A stretch of 64,000 bases of DNA. It comes from REEB76 sp963774895 (lineage in GTDB: Bacteria; Pseudomonadota; Gammaproteobacteria; Natronospirales; REEB76). The position numbers and the translations under genes are program-made. Numbering within the stretch: the first letter of the stretch is position 1; each line of letters starts with the position of its first letter. The DNA lies in assembly GCA_963774895.1 (NCBI GenBank), contig CAVZGN010000001.1, positions 186,001 to 250,000 of the forward strand. The letters are read 5' to 3'. The notes beneath the pieces were generated by a model. The model saw only the letters and a program-made list of their open reading frames with translations, was not told where the DNA came from and searched no databases. Shown here in pieces: positions 35,257 to 44,332 of this stretch.

Positions 35257-36456
35257 ATGATGTTCATCGCAATCGCAGCCTGCATGCTTTTGGCGGCCTT
35301 CGCTATGCTGGCGGTGCCGCTGTGGCGGCGCCTCAAAACCGCTGCCGCCGCTGATTCTGCCGAACTCAAGCAGCATAAGAAGCAACTCGCGATACTGGAA
35401 CGCCAGCTCAAGAAGGGCGAACTGCGCATGCCGCAATACATGCAGGCGCGCAAGCAACTTGAAGAAACCTTGCAGGCGAAACTTTCCACAGCAGCTGAAA
35501 CGCCGCCGGATGCGCCGGCAAATGCATCGAGCCCGAAAACCGCCGTCGTGGTTTCAGTTCTGCTGCCGTTGTTCGCTATCGGCCTGTATCTATTGATCGG
35601 CAACTGGCGGGTCGCGACCGGGGGAACGCAGGCGGCGGAGCAGAATTCGGTGAACCAGATGGTGGAAAACCTGGCCCGACGTCTCAACACCACGGACTCC
35701 AATGACGCCAATGGCTGGATAATGCTCGGCCAATCCTATGTGGTGATGGGCCGCTATGCCGAAGCCGTACCTGCTTATGCGCATGCCTATGCCCTGGCGG
35801 GTGACAGTAATGCGGATCTGCTGGCCGATTATGCCGAAGCCATCATCCTGGCGGATCCCAGTAAGCTGACCACCGATGCCGCACCACTGCTCACCAAGGC
35901 GCTGCAGACTGCTCCCGAAAATCCCAAGGCACTCTGGTACGGGGGATTGCTGGCATTCGCCGATCACGACACGACACTCGCGATCCAGCGCTGGCAGAAT
36001 CTGCTGGCACAAAACCCGCCGCCGGGGATCCGGCAACTGGTGGTCAAGCAGATCGAGGCAGCGGGCGGATCAGCCGTAAGCCGGCAGATCGCCACGCCGG
36101 CGGATCAGCGTGTGATACCCGTGCATGTGTCTATCGATCCGCGGCTTGCCAAGCAGATAACGGCGGACACCACGCTGTTTGTATTCGTGCGCCCAAGCGG
36201 CGACAGCAACGGCCCGCCCTTGCTGGCGACCCGCATGCTGGTCGGAAAACTGCCCGCCGACCTGGAACTGACTGATGCCAATGCCATGATGCCCGGCACC
36301 AGTCTGGCCAGCTACAACCAAGTGGATGTGATCGCACGGCTGTCATTGAAGGGCGGCGCCGATGCCCAGCCAGGGGATATGGAAGGTATGACGCTGTTTA
36401 AATTCGCGCCCAAAACGCACGTCGCGAAGATCACCATCGACAAAGTCATCCCCTGA
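35257..36456 (+). CDS. ccmI: Cytochrome c-type biogenesis protein CcmI (CycH)
   Basis: 399 residues. Two membrane helices (about 4-24 and 95-112) flank a charged cytosolic helix (SAELKQHKKQLAILERQLKKGEL), and a periplasmic TPR domain follows (WIMLGQSYVVMGRYAEAV). A C-terminal beta-rich domain is also typical. CcmI holds the C-terminus of apocytochrome c for delivery to CcmF/H. It closes the ccmFGHI operon. Confidence 0.92.
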   Translation: MMFIAIAACMLLAAFAMLAVPLWRRLKTAAAADSAELKQHKKQLAILERQLKKGELRMPQYMQARKQLEETLQAKLSTAAETPPDAPANASSPKTAVVVSVLLPLFAIGLYLLIGNWRVATGGTQAAEQNSVNQMVENLARRLNTTDSNDANGWIMLGQSYVVMGRYAEAVPAYAHAYALAGDSNADLLADYAEAIILADPSKLTTDAAPLLTKALQTAPENPKALWYGGLLAFADHDTTLAIQRWQNLLAQNPPPGIRQLVVKQIEAAGGSAVSRQIATPADQRVIPVHVSIDPRLAKQITADTTLFVFVRPSGDSNGPPLLATRMLVGKLPADLELTDANAMMPGTSLASYNQVDVIARLSLKGGADAQPGDMEGMTLFKFAPKTHVAKITIDKVIP

Positions 36457-36499
36457 GCAGGGTCAATCAGTAGCCGGCCGTACCTTTCCTCCACCGGTT

Positions 36500-38122
36500 A
36501 TGAAAAGTTCCCGTAAAGACAAGCCGATTACCGCGTACCAACCCGCGATGCCGGACTCGTGCATTCTCATCCAAGCCTTGCGCAACGCAAAATGCTACTC
36601 ACACTCTGTATCCAAGCTCGACAGCATCGAAACCCACGCCTCCTGGGTGATTTTGACAGGCGCGCATGCCTACAAGATCAAAAAACCGGTCGATCTCGGA
36701 TTTCTCGATTATTCCACACTCGAGAAACGCCGCAGCGCCTGTTATGAAGAGCTCTACCTTAATCATAGGCTGGCGCCGGAACTCTATATAGACGTGGTGC
36801 CAATAACAGGTTCAGTCAACACCCCCCACATGAACGGCGTGGGCGATGCGATTGAATACGCCGTGCACATGCGTGAATTCGACCAGAGTTGCAGGCTGGA
36901 TCACATGCTGGAACGCGGCGTGCTCGGGATGGAGGACATGGACGCCGCTGCCAAACACCTTGCCGCCTTCCATGCGGCTGCTCCAATATCGGACCCCAGC
37001 AAGCATTATGGCCGGGCGCGGGATATTCACCGGGTGGTATTGGATAATTTTTCCGCAATAACCCCGTTGCTGGCTGGCAAGCAGGCATCCAGGTTCACCA
37101 GTTTGCAAACATGGAGCGACTCGCAATATCGGAAACGCCGGATAGAGATGAATACCCGGTTTAATCTCGGCTATGTGCGCGAGTGCCACGGCGATCTGCA
37201 TCTCGCCAACCTCGTCAAGTATCGCGCCCGGATACTGGCATTCGACCGCATCGAATTCAGCGAGGCCTTGCGCTGGATCGACGTCATGAATGATTCTGCC
37301 TTCCTGGTGATGGATCTGCTATTCCACAAACGCACCGAGCTGGCCTTCAGATTCCTGAACAGTTATCTGCAAGTCACCGGAGATTACCGCGGCCTGTCAG
37401 TGCTGCGCTATTACCTGGTGTACCGGGCCTTGGTGCGCGCCAAGGTGGCCTTGCTGCAAGCCGGCCAGGCCGGTGATACGACTGCATCCGCAGCCACGAA
37501 ACAAGACGCGTATAGGCACATCGAGCTGGCGGATTCCTTCATCCAGCCCAGGCAGGTGCAGCTGATATTGATGCATGGCCTGTCCGGTTCCGGTAAAACC
37601 TGGCTCAGCGACCGATTGATGACCGCAATGCCGGCGGTGCGCCTGCGCTCCGACGTGGAGCGCAAGCGCATCCATGGTCAGATCATCGAGGCCCAAAGCA
37701 GCGATGTACCGGGTGAAGGATTGTATTCCCAGTCGGCCGCACAACGGACTTACCGGGAACTGGCCGAGCTTGCGGAACAGGTATGCCGCGCCGGCTGGAC
37801 GGTGATCGTGGATGCGGCGTTTCTGCGGATATGGCAGCGCCGGATGTTTGAGGATCTGGCCGCACGGCTCGCGATCCCCTGTGTCATCCTGGATTGCCAG
37901 GCTTCCGATACCGTCCTCAAGCAGAGGGTTGAGCAGCGCAGGGTGGAGGCTAACGATATATCCGATGCCGATGCTGCGGTACTGCAATACCAACTCAGGA
38001 CTGCGCAGCCTCTGGAAGCACATGAACGGGAAGATAGCATCAGCATCGAAACACACGCGCTCATGGATCTACACCCCTTAGTACAGCAGCTGCGATCCAA
38101 ACTCGACCACATCAGTCACTGA
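36500..38122 (+). CDS. Two-domain kinase-like protein (APH fold + P-loop kinase)
   Basis: 540 residues. The N-terminal part has the aminoglycoside phosphotransferase/choline kinase fold with the catalytic loop ECHGDLHLANL (about residue 230) and the metal-binding FDRIEF. The C-terminal part (from about 355) is a P-loop kinase with HGLSGSGKTW and RSDVERKRIHG. This matches COG2187/COG0645 fusions, known from many proteobacteria but without an assigned substrate. It does not imply drug resistance. It stands alone between ccmI and the ATPase operon. Confidence 0.85.
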   Translation: MKSSRKDKPITAYQPAMPDSCILIQALRNAKCYSHSVSKLDSIETHASWVILTGAHAYKIKKPVDLGFLDYSTLEKRRSACYEELYLNHRLAPELYIDVVPITGSVNTPHMNGVGDAIEYAVHMREFDQSCRLDHMLERGVLGMEDMDAAAKHLAAFHAAAPISDPSKHYGRARDIHRVVLDNFSAITPLLAGKQASRFTSLQTWSDSQYRKRRIEMNTRFNLGYVRECHGDLHLANLVKYRARILAFDRIEFSEALRWIDVMNDSAFLVMDLLFHKRTELAFRFLNSYLQVTGDYRGLSVLRYYLVYRALVRAKVALLQAGQAGDTTASAATKQDAYRHIELADSFIQPRQVQLILMHGLSGSGKTWLSDRLMTAMPAVRLRSDVERKRIHGQIIEAQSSDVPGEGLYSQSAAQRTYRELAELAEQVCRAGWTVIVDAAFLRIWQRRMFEDLAARLAIPCVILDCQASDTVLKQRVEQRRVEANDISDADAAVLQYQLRTAQPLEAHEREDSISIETHALMDLHPLVQQLRSKLDHISH

Positions 38123-38255
38123 ACTTGCGCGCGTTGCCGGCCGGTCTAAGGCTTGTCATAAAGCCCACCAATACCCGGATTCTTGATCCATGTCATGCCG
38201 CCAGGATAGGGCCCGCGTATCGTAATTACAGGCTTGCCGGCGTTGTTGGCACACG

Positions 38256-38609
38256 ATGGATCAGCGGACACATGTGACTTCTGGAACTGCCATTCAGTCA
38301 CTGCTGCAAGCAGAGATGGATGCGGCCGCGGCCGTGGAAGCGGCACGGCTCAAGGCTGCCCAACAGCTTGCAGCAGCCAGCCTGCGCGTCGGGCAGATAC
38401 TGGCCGCAGCTGAGCGGCGCATCCGCAAAATTCACGCTTCCAGCAGCCAGTCACAGGAGAAAATCTGCCGGCAGGTGCAAACGCAGGGCGATACTGAGCT
38501 TGCGCGCTTGCAGGCAGCCTGGAAAGTGGATAAATCCGATATCGAAAAGGCGGTTGTGGATGTTGCCCGCGATTTGATTGGCGGGCATCCAAAGCCTGAC
38601 GGGACATGA
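38256..38609 (+). CDS. V/A-type ATPase small stalk subunit (G/H-like)
   Basis: A 117-residue helical, Ala-rich protein with charged heptads, as expected for the G/H (NtpF-like) partner of subunit E in the peripheral stalk. Similarity is weak, and the assignment rests mainly on position as first gene of a complete V/A-ATPase operon and overlap with the subunit C gene. ATG at 38256 lacks a good ribosome site; a later ATG at 38316 is possible. Confidence 0.75.
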   Translation: MDQRTHVTSGTAIQSLLQAEMDAAAAVEAARLKAAQQLAAASLRVGQILAAAERRIRKIHASSSQSQEKICRQVQTQGDTELARLQAAWKVDKSDIEKAVVDVARDLIGGHPKPDGT

Positions 38610-39364
38610 CTACATGTGCGGAATTCACCTATATGCAGGCCCGCTGCCAGGCGCGCTTTTCCCTGCAGCTGCGCGGCGGATGGCAACGGCTCTCTGCTGT
38701 GCGGGATGCAAACGCCTTTCTGGCTGCGGTGTTGCGTAAGCCCTTGCATGCATCCCTGTCGGCCCTGTCCGCGAACCTGGGGCTACACGAAGTCGAGGGA
38801 CTGTTGCGGACCGTTTACCGGCGCATGGTGAATGAGGTCGCAGACTGGATGCCAACGGAGTGGCGACCGGCGGTGAAATGCGTGACCGTGCTGGCGGATC
38901 TGCCGGCCATTCAATTTCTGATTAAGGGTGGTGATGCCTATGCATGGATGCGTGACGACACATCTCTGCGGGAATATTTGCCGAATCCAGCGCTGCAGTC
39001 AGACCATGCATATGCGTCCATGCAATTTGCGAAGTTTTTGAAACGCGAATCGTCTGTCGACTCACTGGTGGATATCTGGGTGCGTTATTGGCACACGCTG
39101 TGGCCCCCGATGGCCGATGCAATACTCAAGCAGCTGCTGGGGCTTGAGGCAATTGTCATGCAGGGCAAGCAACGACTTGCTGAAATAAAAATACAAATCA
39201 GCCAGCCGGAGATCGACACGACTGAGCGGGAATTCATCCGGATATTCAGACAGCAGCTCCAGACGCCGGCCGCCGCCTTCGCGTACCTGGGCTTGAGCTG
39301 GCTGGAACTGGCGCGCATACGTGCAGGGCTGCTGGAGCGCAGGCTTGCTGCGCCACCGACTTGA
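38606..39364 (+). CDS. ntpC: V/A-type ATPase subunit C (d)
   Basis: A 252-residue helical protein in the position of subunit C, the funnel-like linker between rotor ring and central shaft. Family-like features include the N-terminal YMQARCQARFS start and the C-terminal FIRIFRQQLQTPAAAFAYLGLSWLEL. It is shorter than typical archaeal and bacterial homologues (about 330 residues). It overlaps the first gene by 4 bases and precedes subunit I by 9. Confidence 0.78.
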   Translation: MTTCAEFTYMQARCQARFSLQLRGGWQRLSAVRDANAFLAAVLRKPLHASLSALSANLGLHEVEGLLRTVYRRMVNEVADWMPTEWRPAVKCVTVLADLPAIQFLIKGGDAYAWMRDDTSLREYLPNPALQSDHAYASMQFAKFLKRESSVDSLVDIWVRYWHTLWPPMADAILKQLLGLEAIVMQGKQRLAEIKIQISQPEIDTTEREFIRIFRQQLQTPAAAFAYLGLSWLELARIRAGLLERRLAAPPT

Positions 39365-39373
39365 GAGACTGCA

Positions 39374-41206
39374 ATGACGCTGCGGTCGATCAGTGCAAAA
39401 TGGTTCCACATCGTGGTACCGGGTCCCGCTGTTGAACATGCGGCGGAGCTGCTGGCGTCATCTTCTCTGGTAGAGCTGGACAACGGTCCGTCGGATACGC
39501 AGACACCCGTTGATTTGACCGAGCTGGTCCCGGATCTGGTCAAATGCCAGGAAATATACCGGCGTTACCGGGATTTTCTGCCGGCTGCGCATCTGCCTCC
39601 GCCTATGCACGCAGGCAAACCTGCCAAGCTGCTCGCCCATGCCTTGAGGAACCTCATCCGTTGGGAGCAACTCAGCGGACCTTACCGTGAACGCCTCACA
39701 CAGTTGAGAAATGAAGCCGCGGAACTGCGTCTGTGGCGGGAATTTGTCAGCGGCTGCACGGCCAAGAACATGTCACTGCAATTCCAAGGCATGACGCCCG
39801 CTGATGGGCACCTGGCCGGCGCCCTCCTGGTATTGCCCGCTGACTCTGAACTGCCGGACTATCCGGAGCGGCTGGTCGCATACCGTATCAGGACTGAAAC
39901 CCATATGTTTCTCCTGGTAGTGGGCACGCGCGATGCCGGGCGGGAACTGGACCATCTTCTGGGGGCCAGAACCATTCACAAGCTGTTGCCACCGGCCTGG
40001 CTGAGCGATGAACCCGCGAAAGCGCTATCCATGATCGATACCCATCTAAAGGAATTGGAAACCGAACTCAACAAACAAACTGCAGCGCTTAATGCCATCA
40101 ACCGCAAGCAGGCGATTCCTGTGGCGCTTGGTATCGTGGAGCGTGTCGGCTGGTCGGCGCAGAACCTGGGCGGCGCCAGCGTCAGCGAATACCTCAGCCA
40201 TATTTACGGCTGGACCAGTGACACCAGCGGCGACCACTTGATGGGTTTATTGCTGGATGCCGGTATTCCCGCGGCCATCGAATTCCCAGCGGTGCCGGCG
40301 GACAAGACACCGCCGACGCTCAGCCGCAATCCAGCCTGGGCCCGGCCGTTCGAACTGTTTGTGCATTTTCTGGGCGTACCCGGACAATTTGAAGCCGACC
40401 CCAGCCGCCTGCTGACATTCATCGCGCCGCTGTTGTTCGGCTACATGTTTGGTGACCTGGGGCAGGGCGCCGTCATGCTGACCCTCGGCCTGGTGTTGCG
40501 CCGGCGCTGGCCGGCATTGGCACTGCTGATACCCGGCGGCCTCGCCGCCATGCTGTTTGGCTGGCTGTTTGGAAGCGTGTTCAGCCTGGAGCAGGTGGTG
40601 CGTCCGTTGTGGGTCAATCCCATGGACGCGCCGCTCACGGTTTTGTTTGTACCGATCGCCGGTGGTGCCGTGCTGATTCTGCTGAGTCTGCTGTTAAGCG
40701 GAATGCAGGCCTTCTGGAGCTTGCGCCTCGGGGATTGGCTGCGTACCGATGCGGGCTTGGTACTGCTGTATTGCGGCGCCATGATGTTTCCGCTGTGGTC
40801 GCGGATAGCCGCCATCGTGGTCGGCGCAGGATTGGTCTGGTGCATGACTGGCAACATCCTGCAAAGTATGCGACATGGTGTCGGAGCCGTGGCATCAGGG
40901 CTGGTGGAACTTATCGAGCGTATCTTTCAGCTGGGCGTGAATACGCTCTCGTTTGTGAGAGTCGGGGCCTTCGCGTTGGCGCATGCCGGACTGTCACTGG
41001 CGGTCGTGAGTCTGGCGCAGACCCTGCATGCAAGCTGGTTGATGGTGGTGGTACTGGTGCTAGGCAATATCCTGATCATGGGCCTGGAAGGTCTGGTGGT
41101 ATTCGTGCAGACCACGCGTTTGATCCTGTTCGAGTTCTTCACGCGCTTCCTGCAGGCGGAAGGCCGCCAGTTTCATCCATCCACTCCGCCTGGGGTGGCG
41201 CAATAA
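39374..41206 (+). CDS. ntpI: V/A-type ATPase subunit I (a), membrane stator
   Basis: 610 residues: a soluble N-terminal half with coiled coil and a C-terminal half of about seven membrane helices. The ion half-channel signature SFVRVGAFALAHAGLS contains the essential Arg that faces the rotor ring Glu. FGYMFGDLGQGAVMLTLG is another hallmark. Together with subunit K it forms the ion path of the rotary ATPase. Confidence 0.93.
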   Translation: MTLRSISAKWFHIVVPGPAVEHAAELLASSSLVELDNGPSDTQTPVDLTELVPDLVKCQEIYRRYRDFLPAAHLPPPMHAGKPAKLLAHALRNLIRWEQLSGPYRERLTQLRNEAAELRLWREFVSGCTAKNMSLQFQGMTPADGHLAGALLVLPADSELPDYPERLVAYRIRTETHMFLLVVGTRDAGRELDHLLGARTIHKLLPPAWLSDEPAKALSMIDTHLKELETELNKQTAALNAINRKQAIPVALGIVERVGWSAQNLGGASVSEYLSHIYGWTSDTSGDHLMGLLLDAGIPAAIEFPAVPADKTPPTLSRNPAWARPFELFVHFLGVPGQFEADPSRLLTFIAPLLFGYMFGDLGQGAVMLTLGLVLRRRWPALALLIPGGLAAMLFGWLFGSVFSLEQVVRPLWVNPMDAPLTVLFVPIAGGAVLILLSLLLSGMQAFWSLRLGDWLRTDAGLVLLYCGAMMFPLWSRIAAIVVGAGLVWCMTGNILQSMRHGVGAVASGLVELIERIFQLGVNTLSFVRVGAFALAHAGLSLAVVSLAQTLHASWLMVVVLVLGNILIMGLEGLVVFVQTTRLILFEFFTRFLQAEGRQFHPSTPPGVAQ

Positions 41207-41229
41207 ATACATTCCGTAAGGAGACAGCT

Positions 41230-41583
41230 ATGACATCTGACAAACGTTCCCGGCTGGCGATAGGTTTCGCTATCGCCGCGCTTTTCGTGGTTCTCGTGGC
41301 CGCCAGTTTGGTGTGGTTGCCGGCCGCCCTGGGGGCCGTGGGGGTTACCGGCTCTATGGATCCGAGCATAGTGCGTTGGGGTTTTGTGGCCGCGGCCATC
41401 GCCACCGGCATGTCCTCCCTGGCCGCCGGCTACGCGGTAGGCATGGTCGGTAGCGCCGGCATGGGCACCCTGGCGGAAAAACCCGAATTGCTCGGCCGGG
41501 TGTTGGTGCTGGTGGGGCTGGCCGAAGGTATCGCCATTTACGGCCTCATTATTTCAATTCTGATTCTGAACAAGCTAGGGTGA
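41230..41583 (+). CDS. ntpK: V/A-type ATPase proteolipid subunit K (c ring)
   Basis: 117 residues from ATG at 41230, with an AAGGAGA ribosome site. It has three hydrophobic stretches: an N-terminal helix (about 9-36), then one c-type hairpin (48-74 and 87-113). The ion-carrying Glu99 is in GLAEGIAIYG. The Gln and Thr/Ser ligands that mark Na+ rings are not seen, so H+ is more likely. The extra N-terminal helix is either a signal peptide or a third membrane span. Confidence 0.9.
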   Translation: MTSDKRSRLAIGFAIAALFVVLVAASLVWLPAALGAVGVTGSMDPSIVRWGFVAAAIATGMSSLAAGYAVGMVGSAGMGTLAEKPELLGRVLVLVGLAEGIAIYGLIISILILNKLG

Positions 41584-41584
41584 T

Positions 41585-41884
41585 ATGCCGCCGCCGGTTT
41601 TCATGGGTGATGAAATTGCCGCCGCCGGCTACCGGCTGGCGGGTCTGCACGCCTACAGCTGTGATCCTGCATCGGTGCCGGCGCTGTTCGACAAGCTGCT
41701 GGCCGAAAACCCGCCATTGTTCCTGATCGGCGAGAGTTGCGTGGCCCATATCGGTGAATTCAGGGTTAATGCGGCCGTAAGCCACGCGCAGCCGCCGGTG
41801 CTGGTGGTTGCAGATATTTTTGGGTGGACTACCGGGGACAAATTGCCGGACAGCATCCGTTCGGTCCTCGGAGTCATGACATGA
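41585..41884 (+). CDS. ntpG: V/A-type ATPase subunit F
   Basis: A 99-residue Rossmann-like protein of the central stalk. The N-terminal FMGDEIAAAGYRLAGLHAY matches the family pattern GD-x-x-x-x-x-x-GFRLAG. It starts 1 base after the subunit K stop and overlaps subunit E by 4 bases. Gene names for this subunit vary (atpF, ntpG). Confidence 0.88.
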   Translation: MPPPVFMGDEIAAAGYRLAGLHAYSCDPASVPALFDKLLAENPPLFLIGESCVAHIGEFRVNAAVSHAQPPVLVVADIFGWTTGDKLPDSIRSVLGVMT

Positions 41885-42564
41885 GCGAGTCATTTTCGCA
41901 GCGCATGGAAAAAGCCCGGCTGGCGCTCGTGGCGCATATAGATGCGGTGCGCGATGCAAACATCGGCGCAATCACCACCCAAGCCAACCAGGAAAGCAGC
42001 CGCATCACCGCTGCCGCGCACGCGCGCGCCCGGATGCAGGTGCACAACGCCGTCAGGGAGGAACGCCGGCAACGTCAACATCAACGACGCATGGCTGCGG
42101 GCGAAGCCGAGCACGCGCTACGCAAGCTGCAGCACAGGCTGATACTGACGGCCCTCGATGAGGCACTCGCCAGGCTCAAAGACAAGCTCCCACAGCTATG
42201 GTCGGATGCCGAGGTGCAAATCGGCTGGCTCAATATGACGCTGGCGGTCGCGGAACAGCGCCTGACTGGAAATTCCTGGCGGCTTGATCATCCGCAGGGC
42301 TGGGATAAACGCCGGGCCGCGGCTGCGATCAACGCATTCACAGCGCAGCACCAGAGCGTGATTCTGGAACTGCATCCCAGTGACGAAATCAGATGCGGAT
42401 ACCGGATCCGCTGCGGAGATATCACCATCGACAGCAGCCTGGCTGGAATACTCGATGATCGAGACGAAATCCAGGGACGCTTGCTGGGTGTGCTGGAAAT
42501 GACACCCGGATGGCCGGGTGGCGACCATCCGCAGGAACGCGGAGTTGGCCAACATGGCGGCTAG
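41881..42564 (+). CDS. ntpE: V/A-type ATPase peripheral stalk subunit E
   Basis: 227 residues. The N-terminal half is a long, charged helix rich in Arg, Gln and Ala that would pair with the G/H-like subunit. The C-terminal half contains ILELHPSDEIRCGYRIRCGDITIDSSLAGILDD as separate short segments, resembling the E-subunit globular domain with its GG-hV-x-x-x-x-G-x-I-x-x-x-x-T pattern. ATG at 41881 forms an ATGA overlap with the previous gene. Confidence 0.85.
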   Translation: MSESFSQRMEKARLALVAHIDAVRDANIGAITTQANQESSRITAAAHARARMQVHNAVREERRQRQHQRRMAAGEAEHALRKLQHRLILTALDEALARLKDKLPQLWSDAEVQIGWLNMTLAVAEQRLTGNSWRLDHPQGWDKRRAAAAINAFTAQHQSVILELHPSDEIRCGYRIRCGDITIDSSLAGILDDRDEIQGRLLGVLEMTPGWPGGDHPQERGVGQHGG

Positions 42565-44332
42565 CACCAGCGCCGTTATCGTGTCTCTGGATGGACCGGT
42601 GGTGCGCGCCCGTTCACAGGCAGCCTTCAGCCTCAACGAGGCGGTGGCAGTGGGCGCCCACGGGTTGCTGGGCGAGGTACAGCGAATTTCCGGTGAGGTC
42701 ATCGTCGTCCAGGTCTATGAAGACACCGCCGGCCTGCAGATCGGCGACCGGGTGCAGGGCAGCGGACGGCCGCTGTCAGTACCGCTTGGACCTTGGCTGC
42801 TGGGCGGCATTTTCGACGGCCTGCTGCGGCCGTTGAAGGACGCGCCTTCCGCCTATGTGCGGCCGGGAAGGATCGAACGCAAACAGCAGGCATTCAAGTT
42901 TGAAGCACTTAGCAAGCCAGGCGAAGCCGTGCATGCCGGCAGCGTCCTGGGAAACATCAGTTCGCTGACAGGCAAGCGGCAGCTGCTTTTGGTGCCGCCT
43001 GACATACAAGGCGAGGTGGTCGAGATTTCGCCCGCCGGCAGCTACCCGGACGACGCGGTGCTTTGCAGGATCAAGCAGGCGGATGGCGCACTCGCGGATA
43101 TCCCCATGACCCAGATCTGGCCGGTACGCATTCCACGCCCCGCGGCACAAAGACTCGCGCCGCAGACGCCGTTGTTGACGGGACAAAGGATCATCGACGT
43201 GCTGTTCCCGGTGGCGCGCGGTAGCAGCGCCGCCATGCCGGGCGGTTTCGGTACCGGCAAAACCATCCTGCAGCAAAGCATCGCCAAATGGTGCGATGCC
43301 GACGTCATTGTCTACGTGGGCTGCGGCGAGCGCGGCAACGAGATGGCGGAGGTGCTGGAAGAGTTTCCCAAGATCGAGGATCCGCGCACCCAGCGTCCGT
43401 TGCTCGAGCGTTCGGTGATCATCGCCAATACCTCCAACATGCCGGTGGCCGCCCGTGAAGCCAGCATCTACACGGGCGTCACCGTGGCGGAATATTTTCG
43501 CGATCAGGGCATGCATGTGGCGCTGATGGCGGATTCCACCAGCCGCTGGGCCGAAGCCTTGCGCGAATTGGGCGGACGCCTGGGGGAACTGCCGGCGGAG
43601 GGCGGCTATCCGGCCTATCTCGGCAGCCGTCAGGCGGAATTCTATGAACGCGCGGCGCGCGTAACCACGCTCTCGGGCATGGAAGGTTCGGTGACGCTGA
43701 TCGGCGCCGTCAGTCCGCCGGGCGGGGATTTCTCCGAGCCCGTCACCCTGCACACGCAGCGTAACGTGCGCTGCTTCTGGCCGCTGGATCGCGACCGCGC
43801 GCGTGCGCGCTTCTATCCCGCCATCAATCCGTTGCAGGCGTACTCGGATGACGTCGCGGAACTGGTTGCCTGGTGGCAAGGCCAGGGCGCGCCGGAATTC
43901 GCGGCGCAAAGACAGCGATTCATGCAATTGCTTGAGGAGCAGGCGCATCTTAACCGCATGGTGCGCATCGTCGGAAAAGACGCCCTGCCGCCGCCCCAGC
44001 AACTCACATTATTGTGCGCGGATCTTGTCAACGAAGCATTTCTCCGACAATCGGCGTTCTCCAGCGTTGATTGTTTCGCATCACCGCAGCGCCAGATCGC
44101 CATGCTGCAAGTGCTGGATCATTTCATCACGCGCGCCGGCCAGGCGCAGGCGGCCGGCACCGCCATCGGCCTGCTCGAGCACCTGCCGGTGCTGCGGAGT
44201 CTGCGGCGTATGGGCGAGGAAATCGGCGAATCCGCACTCCCGGAATTCAAGAAATTGCACAGCCAGATCGACGCGGCATTCGCAGAATTGCAACTGCGAT
44301 CGGCGTCTGCGGAAAACAGCCATGTTTCCTGA
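42554..44332 (+). CDS. ntpA: V/A-type ATPase catalytic subunit A
   Basis: 592 residues from ATG at 42554, preceded by GCGGAG. The nucleotide-binding P-loop is GGFGTGKT (residues 230-237), a variant of the usual GAFGCGKT, with one Gly-for-Ala and one Thr-for-Cys change. The A-type insertion region before the P-loop and motifs such as YVGCGERGNEMAEVLEEFP, MADSTSRWAEALRE and GEEGGYPAYL-like sequence are clear. It hydrolyses or makes ATP at the interface with subunit B. Confidence 0.95.
   Translation: MAASTSAVIVSLDGPVVRARSQAAFSLNEAVAVGAHGLLGEVQRISGEVIVVQVYEDTAGLQIGDRVQGSGRPLSVPLGPWLLGGIFDGLLRPLKDAPSAYVRPGRIERKQQAFKFEALSKPGEAVHAGSVLGNISSLTGKRQLLLVPPDIQGEVVEISPAGSYPDDAVLCRIKQADGALADIPMTQIWPVRIPRPAAQRLAPQTPLLTGQRIIDVLFPVARGSSAAMPGGFGTGKTILQQSIAKWCDADVIVYVGCGERGNEMAEVLEEFPKIEDPRTQRPLLERSVIIANTSNMPVAAREASIYTGVTVAEYFRDQGMHVALMADSTSRWAEALRELGGRLGELPAEGGYPAYLGSRQAEFYERAARVTTLSGMEGSVTLIGAVSPPGGDFSEPVTLHTQRNVRCFWPLDRDRARARFYPAINPLQAYSDDVAELVAWWQGQGAPEFAAQRQRFMQLLEEQAHLNRMVRIVGKDALPPPQQLTLLCADLVNEAFLRQSAFSSVDCFASPQRQIAMLQVLDHFITRAGQAQAAGTAIGLLEHLPVLRSLRRMGEEIGESALPEFKKLHSQIDAAFAELQLRSASAENSHVS

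Noticed and set aside
36500..38122. Aminoglycoside resistance gene
   Set aside because: The APH fold is fused to a P-loop kinase and belongs to a conserved chromosomal family of unknown substrate, not to known resistance enzymes.
38146..38346. Minus-strand frame of 66 codons ending in a Gly/Pro-rich, tryptophan-containing tail
   Set aside because: The tail looks protein-like, but the frame overlaps the first ATPase gene, has no ribosome site and matches no family I know.
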